Part shown: in pieces, positions 14,722 through 22,516 of the stretch
How positions within the stretch are numbered: the stretch's first letter is position 1
Layout: each line of letters opens with the position of its first letter
NCBI GenBank assembly: GCA_023252015.1
Contig: JAHEXS010000002.1
Location: forward strand, 1-29,649
DNA: 29,649 bases
DNA from: Candidatus Nitrosotenuis sp.
GTDB taxonomy: Archaea; Thermoproteota; Nitrososphaeria; Nitrososphaerales; Nitrosopumilaceae
Direction: 5' to 3'
Translations under genes and position numbers: made by a program
The notes under the pieces: model-generated
Databases searched by the model: none
What the model was told of the DNA's origin: nothing
Seen by the model: only the letters and a program-made list of their open reading frames with translations

Positions 14722-14795
14722 TGGACCGGGAGGGATTTGAACCCTCGATCTCACCCATGCCAAGGGCGTATCCTACCAGTCTAGACGACCGGCCC
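14722..14795 (-). tRNA. tRNA-Ala (GGC)
   Basis: On the minus strand the acceptor GGGCCGG pairs with CCGGTCC, including the G3-U70 wobble pair that identifies tRNA-Ala. Anticodon stem CGCCC/GGGTG with loop TTGGCAT, anticodon GGC. T-arm GGGTTCAAATCCC; discriminator A. No intron. Confidence 0.95.
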
Positions 14796-14920
14796 ATTAT
14801 GTCAGAAAAAATTCTGAACACCTTAGACTTTATGAATTGATTATTAACGTTTAACTAAAGTGAAATTTTTTGATAATCATCTAACATAAAATATTTAACC
14901 GTCGAATTTAAGATCTGAAT

Positions 14921-15763
14921 GTGGTAGTAGAAAACAAGGCAACGCTTACCTATGTTCAATTATTAAAAGAAGATTTGGCAATTTTCAGAATGGTTCCAAA
15001 TGATGGAATAGTACCCGAATACAAAGCTGGACAATTCATAACGTTGGGCATGAATGTTCCAAGTGAAGGCAAAGTAATCAGAAGAGCATATTCAATTGCA
15101 TCGCATCCAGAGAACAAAAAATATGTTGAGCTTGTCATACGATGGGTTAGAAAACCACTTCCAGGCCGTTTAACTACACAACTTTTCAATGCAAAGGAAG
15201 GCGATGAGGTCACTTGGATAAAACCAACAGGTGCCGCACTTTTGATTAATGACAAATTGCCAAATGGCGAAAAAGATGAAAGAAGGATTGTTTGTCTTGG
15301 CGGCGGTACTGGTATTGCGCCTTTCGTAAGTTATGCACAGCACCTGCATGATGTCGGAGATAAGAGAGAACTAGTAGTGCTTCATGGCGCAAGTTATGTT
15401 GATGAATTAAGTTACAAGCAGTTGTTTACAGACTTGGAAGTTGAGAGTCTAGATAGAGGAAGAGACCAGTGGAATTTTAGATATCGTGCAGCAATTAGCC
15501 GCCCACAAGAATGGTTCAACAGATCATGGAGCGGCCAAGTTGGAAGAGTTGAAACTTTCCTAAGAACAAAAGACGGCGAGCCATCTCCTTTGGAGCAACT
15601 AGTTGGCGAAAAGATCACTCCTGAAAATACAACGTTCTACATTTGTGGTTGGCAGGGAACCATAGACGGATGTATGGATTTCCTTAATGCAAAAGGATTT
15701 GTGACTGAAAGAAACAAACGCCCAGACGGTGGTTTTGAGGTCAAGTACGAGTCCTACGGATAG
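14921..15763 (+). CDS. Ferredoxin-NADP(+) reductase-type FAD/NAD(P)-binding oxidoreductase
   Basis: 280 residues, single FAD domain followed by an NAD(P) domain and no fused ferredoxin. Seen: flavin-binding RRAYSIAS (about residues 54-61), PGRLTTQLFN, phosphate-binding GGGTGIAPF (about 127-135), and the C-terminal FYICGWQGTIDGCMDFL. This is the plant/bacterial-type FNR fold, probably passing electrons between NADP(H) and a ferredoxin; a ferredoxin gene is present at 27503 but is not linked. A GTG start at 14921 follows a TATA-like ATATTTAAC (about 14891-14899) at leaderless spacing. Monocistronic between two tRNA genes. Electron acceptor is inferred, not shown. Confidence 0.9.
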   Translation: MVVENKATLTYVQLLKEDLAIFRMVPNDGIVPEYKAGQFITLGMNVPSEGKVIRRAYSIASHPENKKYVELVIRWVRKPLPGRLTTQLFNAKEGDEVTWIKPTGAALLINDKLPNGEKDERRIVCLGGGTGIAPFVSYAQHLHDVGDKRELVVLHGASYVDELSYKQLFTDLEVESLDRGRDQWNFRYRAAISRPQEWFNRSWSGQVGRVETFLRTKDGEPSPLEQLVGEKITPENTTFYICGWQGTIDGCMDFLNAKGFVTERNKRPDGGFEVKYESYG

Positions 15764-15801
15764 ATACCAAAAATAATATTGAATGATACAGTCCCAGTTT
15801 T

Positions 15802-15875
15802 GGGGACGTAGGTTAGCTTGGTATACTGCCAGCCTCGGGCGCTGGAGATCATGGGTTCAAGTCCCATCGTCCCCA
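15802..15875 (+). tRNA. tRNA-Pro (CGG)
   Basis: Acceptor GGGGACG pairs fully with CGTCCCC; anticodon stem CCAGC/GCTGG with loop CTCGGGC, anticodon CGG; T-arm GGGTTCAAGTCCC; discriminator A. A TATA-like AATAATATT lies about 26 bases upstream and a T4 run follows at 15877. Confidence 0.93.
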
Positions 15876-15917
15876 CTTTTCAAGCATTGAAATATGACGG
15901 AAATTTAAGAAAAATGT

Positions 15918-16520
15918 TTGACTGTTGCAATTTACCTTGCACATCTGAATCCCGTCACAAATGCACATGTAGAGATTATTGATGAGCTCAAAAAAGAATC
16001 CAAAGTCATGGTCATGCCAGTCGTTTTTTTAAAAAATGGCACTGAGATAAACAGCCGCAGTTTTCCGTTTAGTTTTGAAATTAGAAAAAAGATGCTAGAA
16101 TCAGTCTTTGGCGATTCCATTGAGGCATCGTCAAACTATACGTTCCACGCGCCATTTTTGAAGTACTTTCCCCCATTACTCTCACCATATTCATGGAAGT
16201 TAAGAAGTCAAATTCTACAAGGAATCAAAAGCGACTATTTCACATATACTGGAGACAAAATAGAGGGCATGATGCTCAAAATGTACAGACTTAGCCCAAA
16301 GGTTGGCACAAGAAAGAAAATTTCTGCATCATCAGTAAAAAACAAGTTGTATGATGCGGCCAGAGGAAAAGACACGGACTGGAAAAACGATGTTCCGCAA
16401 CAAGTAATAAAAATCATCGAAGATAATTGGGAAACTGTAAAAAAGTTTGCCATCATGAAAGATACGACTACGAGAATTGCCGGAATGAAATTCCCAAAAG
16501 ACGGGCTCAAGACAAGATAG
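15918..16520 (+). CDS. Nucleotidyltransferase-fold protein (cytidylyltransferase-like) with altered HxGH motif
   Basis: 200 residues. The N terminus AIYLAHLNPVTNAHVEII matches the alpha/beta phosphodiesterase-type nucleotidyltransferase pattern (F-x-P-x-H-x-GH), but the usual G-H is N-A-H and the first His position is Asn/Val-like. A second signature, RKKISASSVKNKL near residues 133-145, corresponds to the ISSTxVR motif. A central insertion (about 70-110) is rich in aromatic residues. Such enzymes attach NMP to a phosphorylated substrate (NMNAT, PPAT, CCT), and the substrate here is not identifiable. TTG at 15918 is the only start between an in-frame stop at 15906 and the conserved N terminus. 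It is 26 bases upstream of ilvE and may be co-transcribed with it. Confidence 0.72.
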   Translation: MTVAIYLAHLNPVTNAHVEIIDELKKESKVMVMPVVFLKNGTEINSRSFPFSFEIRKKMLESVFGDSIEASSNYTFHAPFLKYFPPLLSPYSWKLRSQILQGIKSDYFTYTGDKIEGMMLKMYRLSPKVGTRKKISASSVKNKLYDAARGKDTDWKNDVPQQVIKIIEDNWETVKKFAIMKDTTTRIAGMKFPKDGLKTR

Positions 16521-16546
16521 ATTAATAACACGTTTGCAGAGTGCTT

Positions 16547-17464
16547 ATGAAACCCAGCATTTCAAAATTTGTCTGGTTTGACGGAAAATATACCACACTT
16601 GAGAAAGCCAAGGTTCCAATTACAACACATGCTATTCACTATGGCACGTCCATTTTTGAGGGAATACGGGCATATTGGAATTCAGAAAATCTCAACATCT
16701 TCAGACTTGAGGATCACATCAAAAGATTTCGAAATTCGGGCAGATTCTATTCAATATCATTAAAGCATACAGACCGGGAGTTGGCTAACGCAATAATTAA
16801 TTTGTGCAAAAAAAACAATATCAAAAAATCATGCTACATTCGCCCGTTTTATTTTGTTGGAGAGTACGGAATCAATTTGCACGTAAACGAAAGCGCCCCG
16901 GTTCATGTTGCAATGTTCATGTTCCCATTTGGCGATTTATTTAACAAAAATGGAATAAGTGTGGGAATTTCTTCGTGGAGAAAGTTTAGCGACGCTTCAG
17001 CGCCTCCACTTGCAAAGATGGGTGGAAACTATCTCAATTCCATACTTGCCACACAAGAATGCAAGAGGAATGGTTATGATGAAGCACTCTTGCTTGATTT
17101 GCAAGGAAATGTAAGCGAGGCGCCGGGGGAGAACATTTTCATGGTAAAAGACAACAAACTGCTAACTCCTCCGCTGAGCTCATCAGCGCTGGAAGGACTT
17201 ACACGGGATTCAGTTATCAAATTGGCAGAAGATTTTGGATACCAAGTAAAAGAACAAGAAATTACTAGAGGGCAGATGTATCTTGCAGATGAGGCATTTC
17301 TTACTGGCACTGCTGCAGAAATTACCCCAATCACACAGATAGACAACAAGAAAATTGGGGCTGGCAAGGCAGGCAAGATTACTCAACAAATAATGTCATC
17401 ATATCTTGATGTGGTAATGAATAAGAATGAGAGATATTCCAGCTGGATAACCTCGGTGTATTAG
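16547..17464 (+). CDS. ilvE: Branched-chain amino acid aminotransferase
   Basis: PLP-dependent fold-type IV transaminase making Leu, Ile and Val from their 2-oxo acids with glutamate. 305 residues from ATG 16547 (a GTG two codons earlier is possible). Seen: HAIHYGTSIFEGIRAY near 28-43, the PLP-Lys segment APPLAKMGGNYLNS with Lys157 as the Schiff-base residue, EAPGENIFMV, and TGTAAEITPI near the C terminus, all diagnostic for IlvE. One base separates its stop from the next gene. Weak TATA-like TTAATAAC about 24 bases upstream may give it its own promoter. Confidence 0.95.
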   Translation: MKPSISKFVWFDGKYTTLEKAKVPITTHAIHYGTSIFEGIRAYWNSENLNIFRLEDHIKRFRNSGRFYSISLKHTDRELANAIINLCKKNNIKKSCYIRPFYFVGEYGINLHVNESAPVHVAMFMFPFGDLFNKNGISVGISSWRKFSDASAPPLAKMGGNYLNSILATQECKRNGYDEALLLDLQGNVSEAPGENIFMVKDNKLLTPPLSSSALEGLTRDSVIKLAEDFGYQVKEQEITRGQMYLADEAFLTGTAAEITPITQIDNKKIGAGKAGKITQQIMSSYLDVVMNKNERYSSWITSVY

Positions 17465-17465
17465 T

Positions 17466-18401
17466 TTGAAAATAGCGCAAATAGGAGTTGGTGGATGGGG
17501 GAAAAATCACGCAAGAGTTCTTTCCCAATTTGGAGTTTTAGCGGCAGTTTGCGATGCAGACCAAAAAAGAGCAAAAGAAACAGGTGAAAAATACGGTGTT
17601 AATCATTACGCCTCAATCGATTCCATGCTAAAAGAAGCGCAGTTTGATGCAGTGTTCATTTGCACTCCAACATCGACACACTTTGATATTGCGTCAAAGC
17701 TAATCCAGCAAAAAAAGAGTGTCTTTATTGAAAAACCAATGACGTACGAATCAAAGCAAGGTACCGTTCTTTTGGATCTGGCTAAAAAGAACAAAGTTCT
17801 TTTGACATGTGGCTACATTGAGCGATTCAATCCGGCAGTAGAGTCTGTCAAGGAATTTGTCAAATCGAAAAAATATGGGGAATTAATCATGCTTGAATTC
17901 CATCGTGAAAACAGAATGCCACTTCATATCAAGGACGTGGGCATAATCTATGACACTGCCGTTCACGACATAGATACGGCAATGTGGCTTTTTGATGACA
18001 CTCCAGAAGTTGTATTTGCAAGGTCCGGTAAAATACGACATGACCACGAGGATTTTGCCACAATAATGCTTGGCTTCAAAGACAACAAGGTTGCCATCAT
18101 ATCGTCCAATTGGATTACGCCTGCAAGGGTTAGGCATTTTAATGCAGTCTGTACTGACGGCATAATCTCAGCCGATTTCATCTCACAGGAAGTTAGAATC
18201 GAAAAAGACCACGGAGCAGAAATACCAAGAAAAGAAAAAGCAGAACCCCTTACAGTAGAAATCAGAAACTTTCTTGATTCCATAGAAGGAAAAGAGAATC
18301 TCAGAGTAAAGCCAGAAGATGCGTTAAACGTAACAAAAATTGCAGAAGCGGCACTTTTATCAAGCCAGAAAGGCGTACCAATATACCTAGAGCTAAAATG
18401 A
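17466..18401 (+). CDS. Gfo/Idh/MocA family oxidoreductase, probable nucleotide-sugar dehydrogenase
   Basis: 311 residues, TTG start one base after the ilvE stop codon. N-terminal Rossmann domain begins MKIAQIGVGGWGKNHARVL; the family signatures CTPTSTHFDIA, EKPMTYE (catalytic Lys in EKP) and GYIERFNPAV are present, and a catalytic-type His pair lies in DTAVHDIDTAMWLF. Together with the downstream acyltransferase this resembles the WbpB/WbpD pair, in which a UDP-GlcNAc(A) 3-dehydrogenase prepares a 3-keto sugar for amination. The amination enzyme is not in this block; ilvE is next door but is a clear branched-chain transaminase. The sugar substrate is inferred. It overlaps the next gene by four bases (ATGA). 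Confidence 0.88.
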   Translation: MKIAQIGVGGWGKNHARVLSQFGVLAAVCDADQKRAKETGEKYGVNHYASIDSMLKEAQFDAVFICTPTSTHFDIASKLIQQKKSVFIEKPMTYESKQGTVLLDLAKKNKVLLTCGYIERFNPAVESVKEFVKSKKYGELIMLEFHRENRMPLHIKDVGIIYDTAVHDIDTAMWLFDDTPEVVFARSGKIRHDHEDFATIMLGFKDNKVAIISSNWITPARVRHFNAVCTDGIISADFISQEVRIEKDHGAEIPRKEKAEPLTVEIRNFLDSIEGKENLRVKPEDALNVTKIAEAALLSSQKGVPIYLELK

Positions 18402-18667
18402 ACAAAAAAATGATGGACATACTAGTATGTCCAATTGACAAACAGTTTCCGCTGGAGATTTTTGAGGCAGAATCAAAAGCGGAAGTTGTGGTGGAAGGTG
18501 CCCTGTATTGCAACAAGTGTTCTAGATTTTATCCAATAATTGAGGAAATACCAATAATGCTACCTGATGAACTACGCGACAAAAAACAAGATATGGAATT
18601 TCTTGATAAAAATCAAAAAAAACTGCCTGAAAAAATAATTAAACATGCAAAACCATGGCATGTGTAG
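18398..18667 (+). CDS. Trm112-like / UPF0434 small zinc-ribbon-type protein
   Basis: 89 residues. MDILVCPIDKQFPL at the start and YCNKCSRFYPIIEEIPIMLPDELR in the middle are the Trm112 pattern (C-P-x-x-x followed by a C-x-x-C pair and the Y-P-I-x-x-x-I-P-x-M-L-P strand). Known Trm112 proteins bind and stabilise SAM methyltransferases. Three Cys are seen; the fourth ligand position is Asp/Lys-like, so zinc binding is uncertain. The start codon overlaps the oxidoreductase stop (ATGA), and the acyltransferase follows within 2 bases, so it is co-translated with sugar-modifying enzymes, although no methyltransferase is nearby. Confidence 0.85.
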   Translation: MNKKMMDILVCPIDKQFPLEIFEAESKAEVVVEGALYCNKCSRFYPIIEEIPIMLPDELRDKKQDMEFLDKNQKKLPEKIIKHAKPWHV

Positions 18668-18669
18668 TT

Positions 18670-19143
18670 ATGGTTACCAATCACATTTCAGAAACTGCAA
18701 AAATTGGGAAAAACGTCAGAATTTGGCATTTTGCATATGTGGGAGACAATACAGTAATTGGCGACAACGTAAAGATAGGTTCTTTGGCACATGTTGACTA
18801 TAATGTAATCGTAGGTGAAAATACAATGATAGAGGGCCTAGTGTACATCCCGCCATTATCAAGAATTGGAAAAAATGTTTTCATAGGTCCTGCTGCTTCG
18901 CTGACAAATGATCCATATCCACCAAGCGACAAATTAGTTGGCGTTACAATCAAGGATGGGGCAATAATTGGATCGCGTGCTGTAATAAAGGCAGGTGTAA
19001 CAATAGGCCAAAACAGCATAGTTGCGATGGGCGCAGTTGTTACAAGGGACGTTCCAGACAATGTTCTTGTTGCCGGAGTTCCTGCAAAGGTAAAATATTC
19101 CAGAGATGAATACGACAGAAAGCAAAAAGAGTGGAAATCCTAA
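18670..19143 (+). CDS. Left-handed beta-helix acyltransferase (WbpD-like sugar N-acetyltransferase)
   Basis: 158 residues from ATG 18670; an ATG at 18655 would overlap the previous gene by 13 bases. The protein is built of hexapeptide repeats ([LIV]-G-x-x-x-x): AKIGKNVRIW, TVIGDNVKIG, VIVGENTMIEG, SRIGKNVFIG, AIIGSRAVIKAG, VTIGQNSIVAMG, closing with VTRDVPDNVLVAGVPAK. This is typical of acetyl-CoA-dependent sugar N-acetyltransferases such as WbpD, which acetylate a 3-amino group on a UDP sugar. Last gene of the plus-strand block. Its final 4 bases overlap the stop region of the convergent membrane-protein gene. Acceptor identity is inferred from the Gfo/Idh neighbour. Confidence 0.88.
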   Translation: MVTNHISETAKIGKNVRIWHFAYVGDNTVIGDNVKIGSLAHVDYNVIVGENTMIEGLVYIPPLSRIGKNVFIGPAASLTNDPYPPSDKLVGVTIKDGAIIGSRAVIKAGVTIGQNSIVAMGAVVTRDVPDNVLVAGVPAKVKYSRDEYDRKQKEWKS

Positions 19144-19376
19144 GACGTAATTTGTTTTTGAAATATTCTGTTTTTCAGCTTGTTGAGGATAACAATCCAA
19201 ACAATAACAAACAAAATTGCAATCACTGCTTTGATCACAGATGCAAATAGAAAGTCAATTTCATTCCCATATCCAGATATTGAAATTTTAGAAACTGCAA
19301 CAACCAGTATGCCGCCTCCCGCCAATATGAGAAGCCACATTATTCCAATGAATACATACATTGAGGCGTATCTCAA
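19140..19376 (-). CDS. Small two-helix membrane protein
   Basis: 78 residues; family not recognised. Two hydrophobic helices (about residues 7-29 and 43-66) separated by a short polar loop (KISISGYGNEID), with a basic C terminus (LNKLKNRIFQKQITS). TTG start overlaps the stop of the glycosyltransferase gene by four bases; ATG at 19361 is an alternative. The tight coupling suggests it works with that membrane enzyme, perhaps as an accessory or flippase-like component, but nothing in the sequence shows this. It is convergent with the acyltransferase, overlapping by four bases. Confidence 0.75.
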   Translation of the reverse strand: MRYASMYVFIGIMWLLILAGGGILVVAVSKISISGYGNEIDFLFASVIKAVIAILFVIVWIVILNKLKNRIFQKQITS

Positions 19377-20389
19377 ATTCTTACCTCCATTAGAAATGCC
19401 GTAATTATGGCCAAAATTCCTGAAAATATCGCTAGTCGGAAAATTGTAAATCCTATTTCTTTTTCAGTGAGTGGTTTTCCTGCAACAAGCAATCTCACAA
19501 GGGTAATTGGGGCGTCTTTTTCCTTTGTTGCAATGATCTTGTGATCTTCGGTGTGTGTTGTAGGGTTTTTTATTTGCCTGTGCTCTACTATTTTCTTTAC
19601 GCTTGACAGGAACAAAAACGAGTTGATGATAGCAGGCAAAAGTGCGATTGCCGCAACAACTTCTGCGCGGCCAATTATTGCAATGACGCCATACATTGCC
19701 CCAAGAGTCAAGGCACCAGAATCCCCTGGGAAAATTCTACTTGGGAACTTGTGGTATTTGTAAAATGCTAGCGATGCAAATCCCAAAGGCAGGCTAATCA
19801 GCGCAACGTCATAATTTTTCATTATGAGTAGTGCAATAGTTAGAGAAAAGCTTGCAATGGTCATAAATCCGCTTGCAATCCCATTCATCACATCTATTGA
19901 ATTAATGGTGTTTCCTGTGATTGGTATCATCAGAATTATAATTCCAATGTACAGTGCTGGGATCTTGACAGAGCCAAAAATTGGAAAAATAAGATTTGGA
20001 TCATAAACGCCTGTTGAATCATAAATTCCAATTAAGACAAGCGGGATTGCAGATACTGCAAGTGCAAGTGGCTTGAACCATCCTCCCAAAACCTTTCTGT
20101 CATCAATCAGTCCGACGATAAAGGCAAGAAATGTAGTTATCATAAGAGCGATTATCTTTATGTTCCTTGGATCAGATGGAAAGGCCAGAAAAAGAACAGC
20201 TTCTGAAATCAATATTCCGGCAATTATGGCTGGTCCTCCAGGTCTTGGTATCATTGCGCCCCCAATTCTGTTGACATCTGGAACTGCAAGCTTGCGTTTG
20301 CCAAGTTCACGTACCAAAAATGGAGTTATTGCATAAACAACAAAAAAAGCGACGACTGAAACAATTAGAGCCTCAATTAGTTCTTGCAA
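19373..20389 (-). CDS. MraY/WecA/Alg7-type polyprenyl-phosphate HexNAc-1-phosphate transferase
   Basis: 338 residues, about ten membrane helices. Transfers a HexNAc-1-phosphate from a UDP sugar to a polyprenyl/dolichyl phosphate in the membrane, the first step of lipid-linked glycan assembly (archaeal N-glycosylation or polysaccharide). Seen: GGAMIPRPGGPAI (substrate loop), GLIDDRK (Asp pair of the family), INSIDVMNGI (the N-x-x-D-x-x-N/D-G motif), and FPGDSGALTLG (Mg-binding loop). A long cytosolic loop with the basic/His region EHRQIKN...THTEDHK follows. TTG start immediately abuts the Hel308 stop codon, so it is read from the helicase transcript. Exact sugar unknown. Confidence 0.92.
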   Translation of the reverse strand: MQELIEALIVSVVAFFVVYAITPFLVRELGKRKLAVPDVNRIGGAMIPRPGGPAIIAGILISEAVLFLAFPSDPRNIKIIALMITTFLAFIVGLIDDRKVLGGWFKPLALAVSAIPLVLIGIYDSTGVYDPNLIFPIFGSVKIPALYIGIIILMIPITGNTINSIDVMNGIASGFMTIASFSLTIALLIMKNYDVALISLPLGFASLAFYKYHKFPSRIFPGDSGALTLGAMYGVIAIIGRAEVVAAIALLPAIINSFLFLSSVKKIVEHRQIKNPTTHTEDHKIIATKEKDAPITLVRLLVAGKPLTEKEIGFTIFRLAIFSGILAIITAFLMEVRI

Positions 20390-22516
20390 TTATCTAACTT
20401 TTTTCAATTGGGATTTAATATTATCTGCAATTATTGGACCAATTTTGTCTATTTCTGCAAGTTTTTTTGTCGGAATTACGTTCAGATCTTCAAGATTCTT
20501 GATACCGTGATCATATAGTTTCCTTGCACGGATTCGCCCAATTCCTTTGATCTGGACAAGCTCGACTAGTTCCTCTTTTATGCCGTATGTGATTCTTTTT
20601 CGTAGCGTGAAAATTTCTTCCAATAGATCCGATCGCCCAAGTAATTTAGCAATCTCATAAAGGCAATAGACAAGCCAGTCTGCAGTATCTGCCAGCCTAT
20701 GCATGTCTCCGGACTCAATGTTCAGATTGTCAGACAGATGAATTTCGGATGATTCGCTCAACCACGAGTATAGCGCAAGAAGACTTCGTGAGCAATCATA
20801 CTCTGATATTGGTTCTATTAGTTCCGAAGAATGATTTTCAAGTAACGTGCTAAGAACTTCATAGTCCTTGTTTCTTAGCGAGAATTTTGGAAAAAACTCT
20901 TCTGAGCTTGTAACTAGATGTAAAAATCCCAGTGTGTGATTTTTGTTTTCGGATACTGTTTCTATTGCTTTCTTAAAGTAAATTGCAGTTATTGGATCAA
21001 CGTACAACATGGATACCTTTTTACCAAATTCTGTTGCGGCAAATCGGTCGCCTTTTTGTACTATGAGATCTTCGTTTAACAGAAATCTCTTGGAAATGTC
21101 TATTGCAAATTTGAGTGTGTTTTTTCTCGTTTGCAAACCAGCCAGTGTTTTTAGGAAAAAATCAAAAAGGTCTTCAGTTTTAATTCCAGGGTTTGTCACT
21201 ATGTGGCTAAGAATATGAGTTCGCAGTGCACGATCATCTGCAAGCTGGGATTTGATTGGCTCCGGTGTTCCATTGATGTAGTAATCAATTAGATCAGATG
21301 CGTTTGAATTTCCAATGATTATCGCCTCGCCATACTTGTCATACTGTGGTCTTCCTGCTCTTCCGCACAGCTGTTTGTATTCTAAAACACTAATTGGTTT
21401 GTTTGCGCCAGACTTTACATCATATCTTGCAATGTTGGATATTACGACTCTTCTTGCTGGAAGATTAACTCCAGCTGCAAGGGTTGGAGTTGAGGCAAGC
21501 AGTTTGATTTTGCCATTTCTGAATTCATTTTCTATTATTTCTCTGCAGTTTTGGTTTAATCCGGCATGATGAAAGCCGACTCCTTTTTTTAAGAGTGCTG
21601 CAAGTGTTTTGATTAAATCGGTGTGTTCGTTGCCCTCAAGTAGTTTTGCAGAGATCTTCTCAAGGTCTTTTTTTTCAGAATTGGAAAGAAATTTTGAGAC
21701 AGCGTCTGCACCTTTTGTCGCCAATGATGCGGAACGGGTTCGTGTTTCTGCAAAAATTAATGATTGTCCTCCATTTTTTATTGTGTCAAGCGATAAATCA
21801 ACCGGAGGTCCTCTAATACTAGATTCAATTTCGTACAACTCACCATTATTCCACAGAACGGTTCCTCCATCAAAGATACCTTCTGTCAATGGGACTGGCC
21901 GCCATTCACTTGAAACCAATTTGCATCCAAGCCATTCAGATATTTCATCAGAATTAGTCACAGTTGCGCTTAGTCCGAGAATTTGTGGCTTGTTTTCAAG
22001 CTCCTTTAGTTTTGTGAGAATTACTTCAAGGGTCGGCCCCCTGTCGGTATCTCCAATAAGATGTATTTCGTCTGCCACAATAAGCCCAATTTGATCAAGC
22101 CATTCTATTCCATGGCGGATAAGTGAGTCCATTTTCTCATTTGTTAGTACCACAATGTCTGCACTTTCTGCATCCTTGTCAACAGAGTCAAAATCTCCTG
22201 TGGAAATCGCTGTTTTGATTTTCCTGCCAGGAATCAGTTCTTCTAATTTTTTTAGCTCCGAGAATTTTTCTGATGCCAATGCCCGCAGCGGGGTAAGGTA
22301 GATTACTTTGCCATTGTTTTTGGATAGATAATTGATAATTGCAAGTATTGCAATCAGCGTTTTGCCGCTTGCGGTTGGTGCAGACACTAGAATGCTTGCA
22401 CCCTCAAGCAGCCCTGCGTTTATTGCATCTTCTTGTGGCGGATATAATTTGGTAATTCCTTGCTGACTAAGAAATTCTAGCGTAGAATCCGCCAGTGATA
22501 AATCAGTTACTTTCAT
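20390..22516 (-). CDS. hel308: Hel308-type (Ski2-like) DNA repair helicase
   Basis: 708 residues, normal for Hel308. 3'-5' superfamily 2 helicase that acts on stalled replication forks. Seen: Q-motif-like YPPQEDAI, Walker A APTASGKT (46-53), TPLRALASEK, DEIH box (149-152), LSATVTN, motif VI QLCGRAGRPQYD, a winged-helix and ratchet region in the second half, and a C-terminal helix-hairpin-helix pair IKGIGRIRARKLYDHG and IDKIGPIIADNIKS. Start ATG overlaps the MCM stop by four bases (ATGA), so it is translationally coupled to the replicative helicase. The gene after it is a membrane glycan enzyme with zero spacing. Confidence 0.96.
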   Translation of the reverse strand: MKVTDLSLADSTLEFLSQQGITKLYPPQEDAINAGLLEGASILVSAPTASGKTLIAILAIINYLSKNNGKVIYLTPLRALASEKFSELKKLEELIPGRKIKTAISTGDFDSVDKDAESADIVVLTNEKMDSLIRHGIEWLDQIGLIVADEIHLIGDTDRGPTLEVILTKLKELENKPQILGLSATVTNSDEISEWLGCKLVSSEWRPVPLTEGIFDGGTVLWNNGELYEIESSIRGPPVDLSLDTIKNGGQSLIFAETRTRSASLATKGADAVSKFLSNSEKKDLEKISAKLLEGNEHTDLIKTLAALLKKGVGFHHAGLNQNCREIIENEFRNGKIKLLASTPTLAAGVNLPARRVVISNIARYDVKSGANKPISVLEYKQLCGRAGRPQYDKYGEAIIIGNSNASDLIDYYINGTPEPIKSQLADDRALRTHILSHIVTNPGIKTEDLFDFFLKTLAGLQTRKNTLKFAIDISKRFLLNEDLIVQKGDRFAATEFGKKVSMLYVDPITAIYFKKAIETVSENKNHTLGFLHLVTSSEEFFPKFSLRNKDYEVLSTLLENHSSELIEPISEYDCSRSLLALYSWLSESSEIHLSDNLNIESGDMHRLADTADWLVYCLYEIAKLLGRSDLLEEIFTLRKRITYGIKEELVELVQIKGIGRIRARKLYDHGIKNLEDLNVIPTKKLAEIDKIGPIIADNIKSQLKKVR

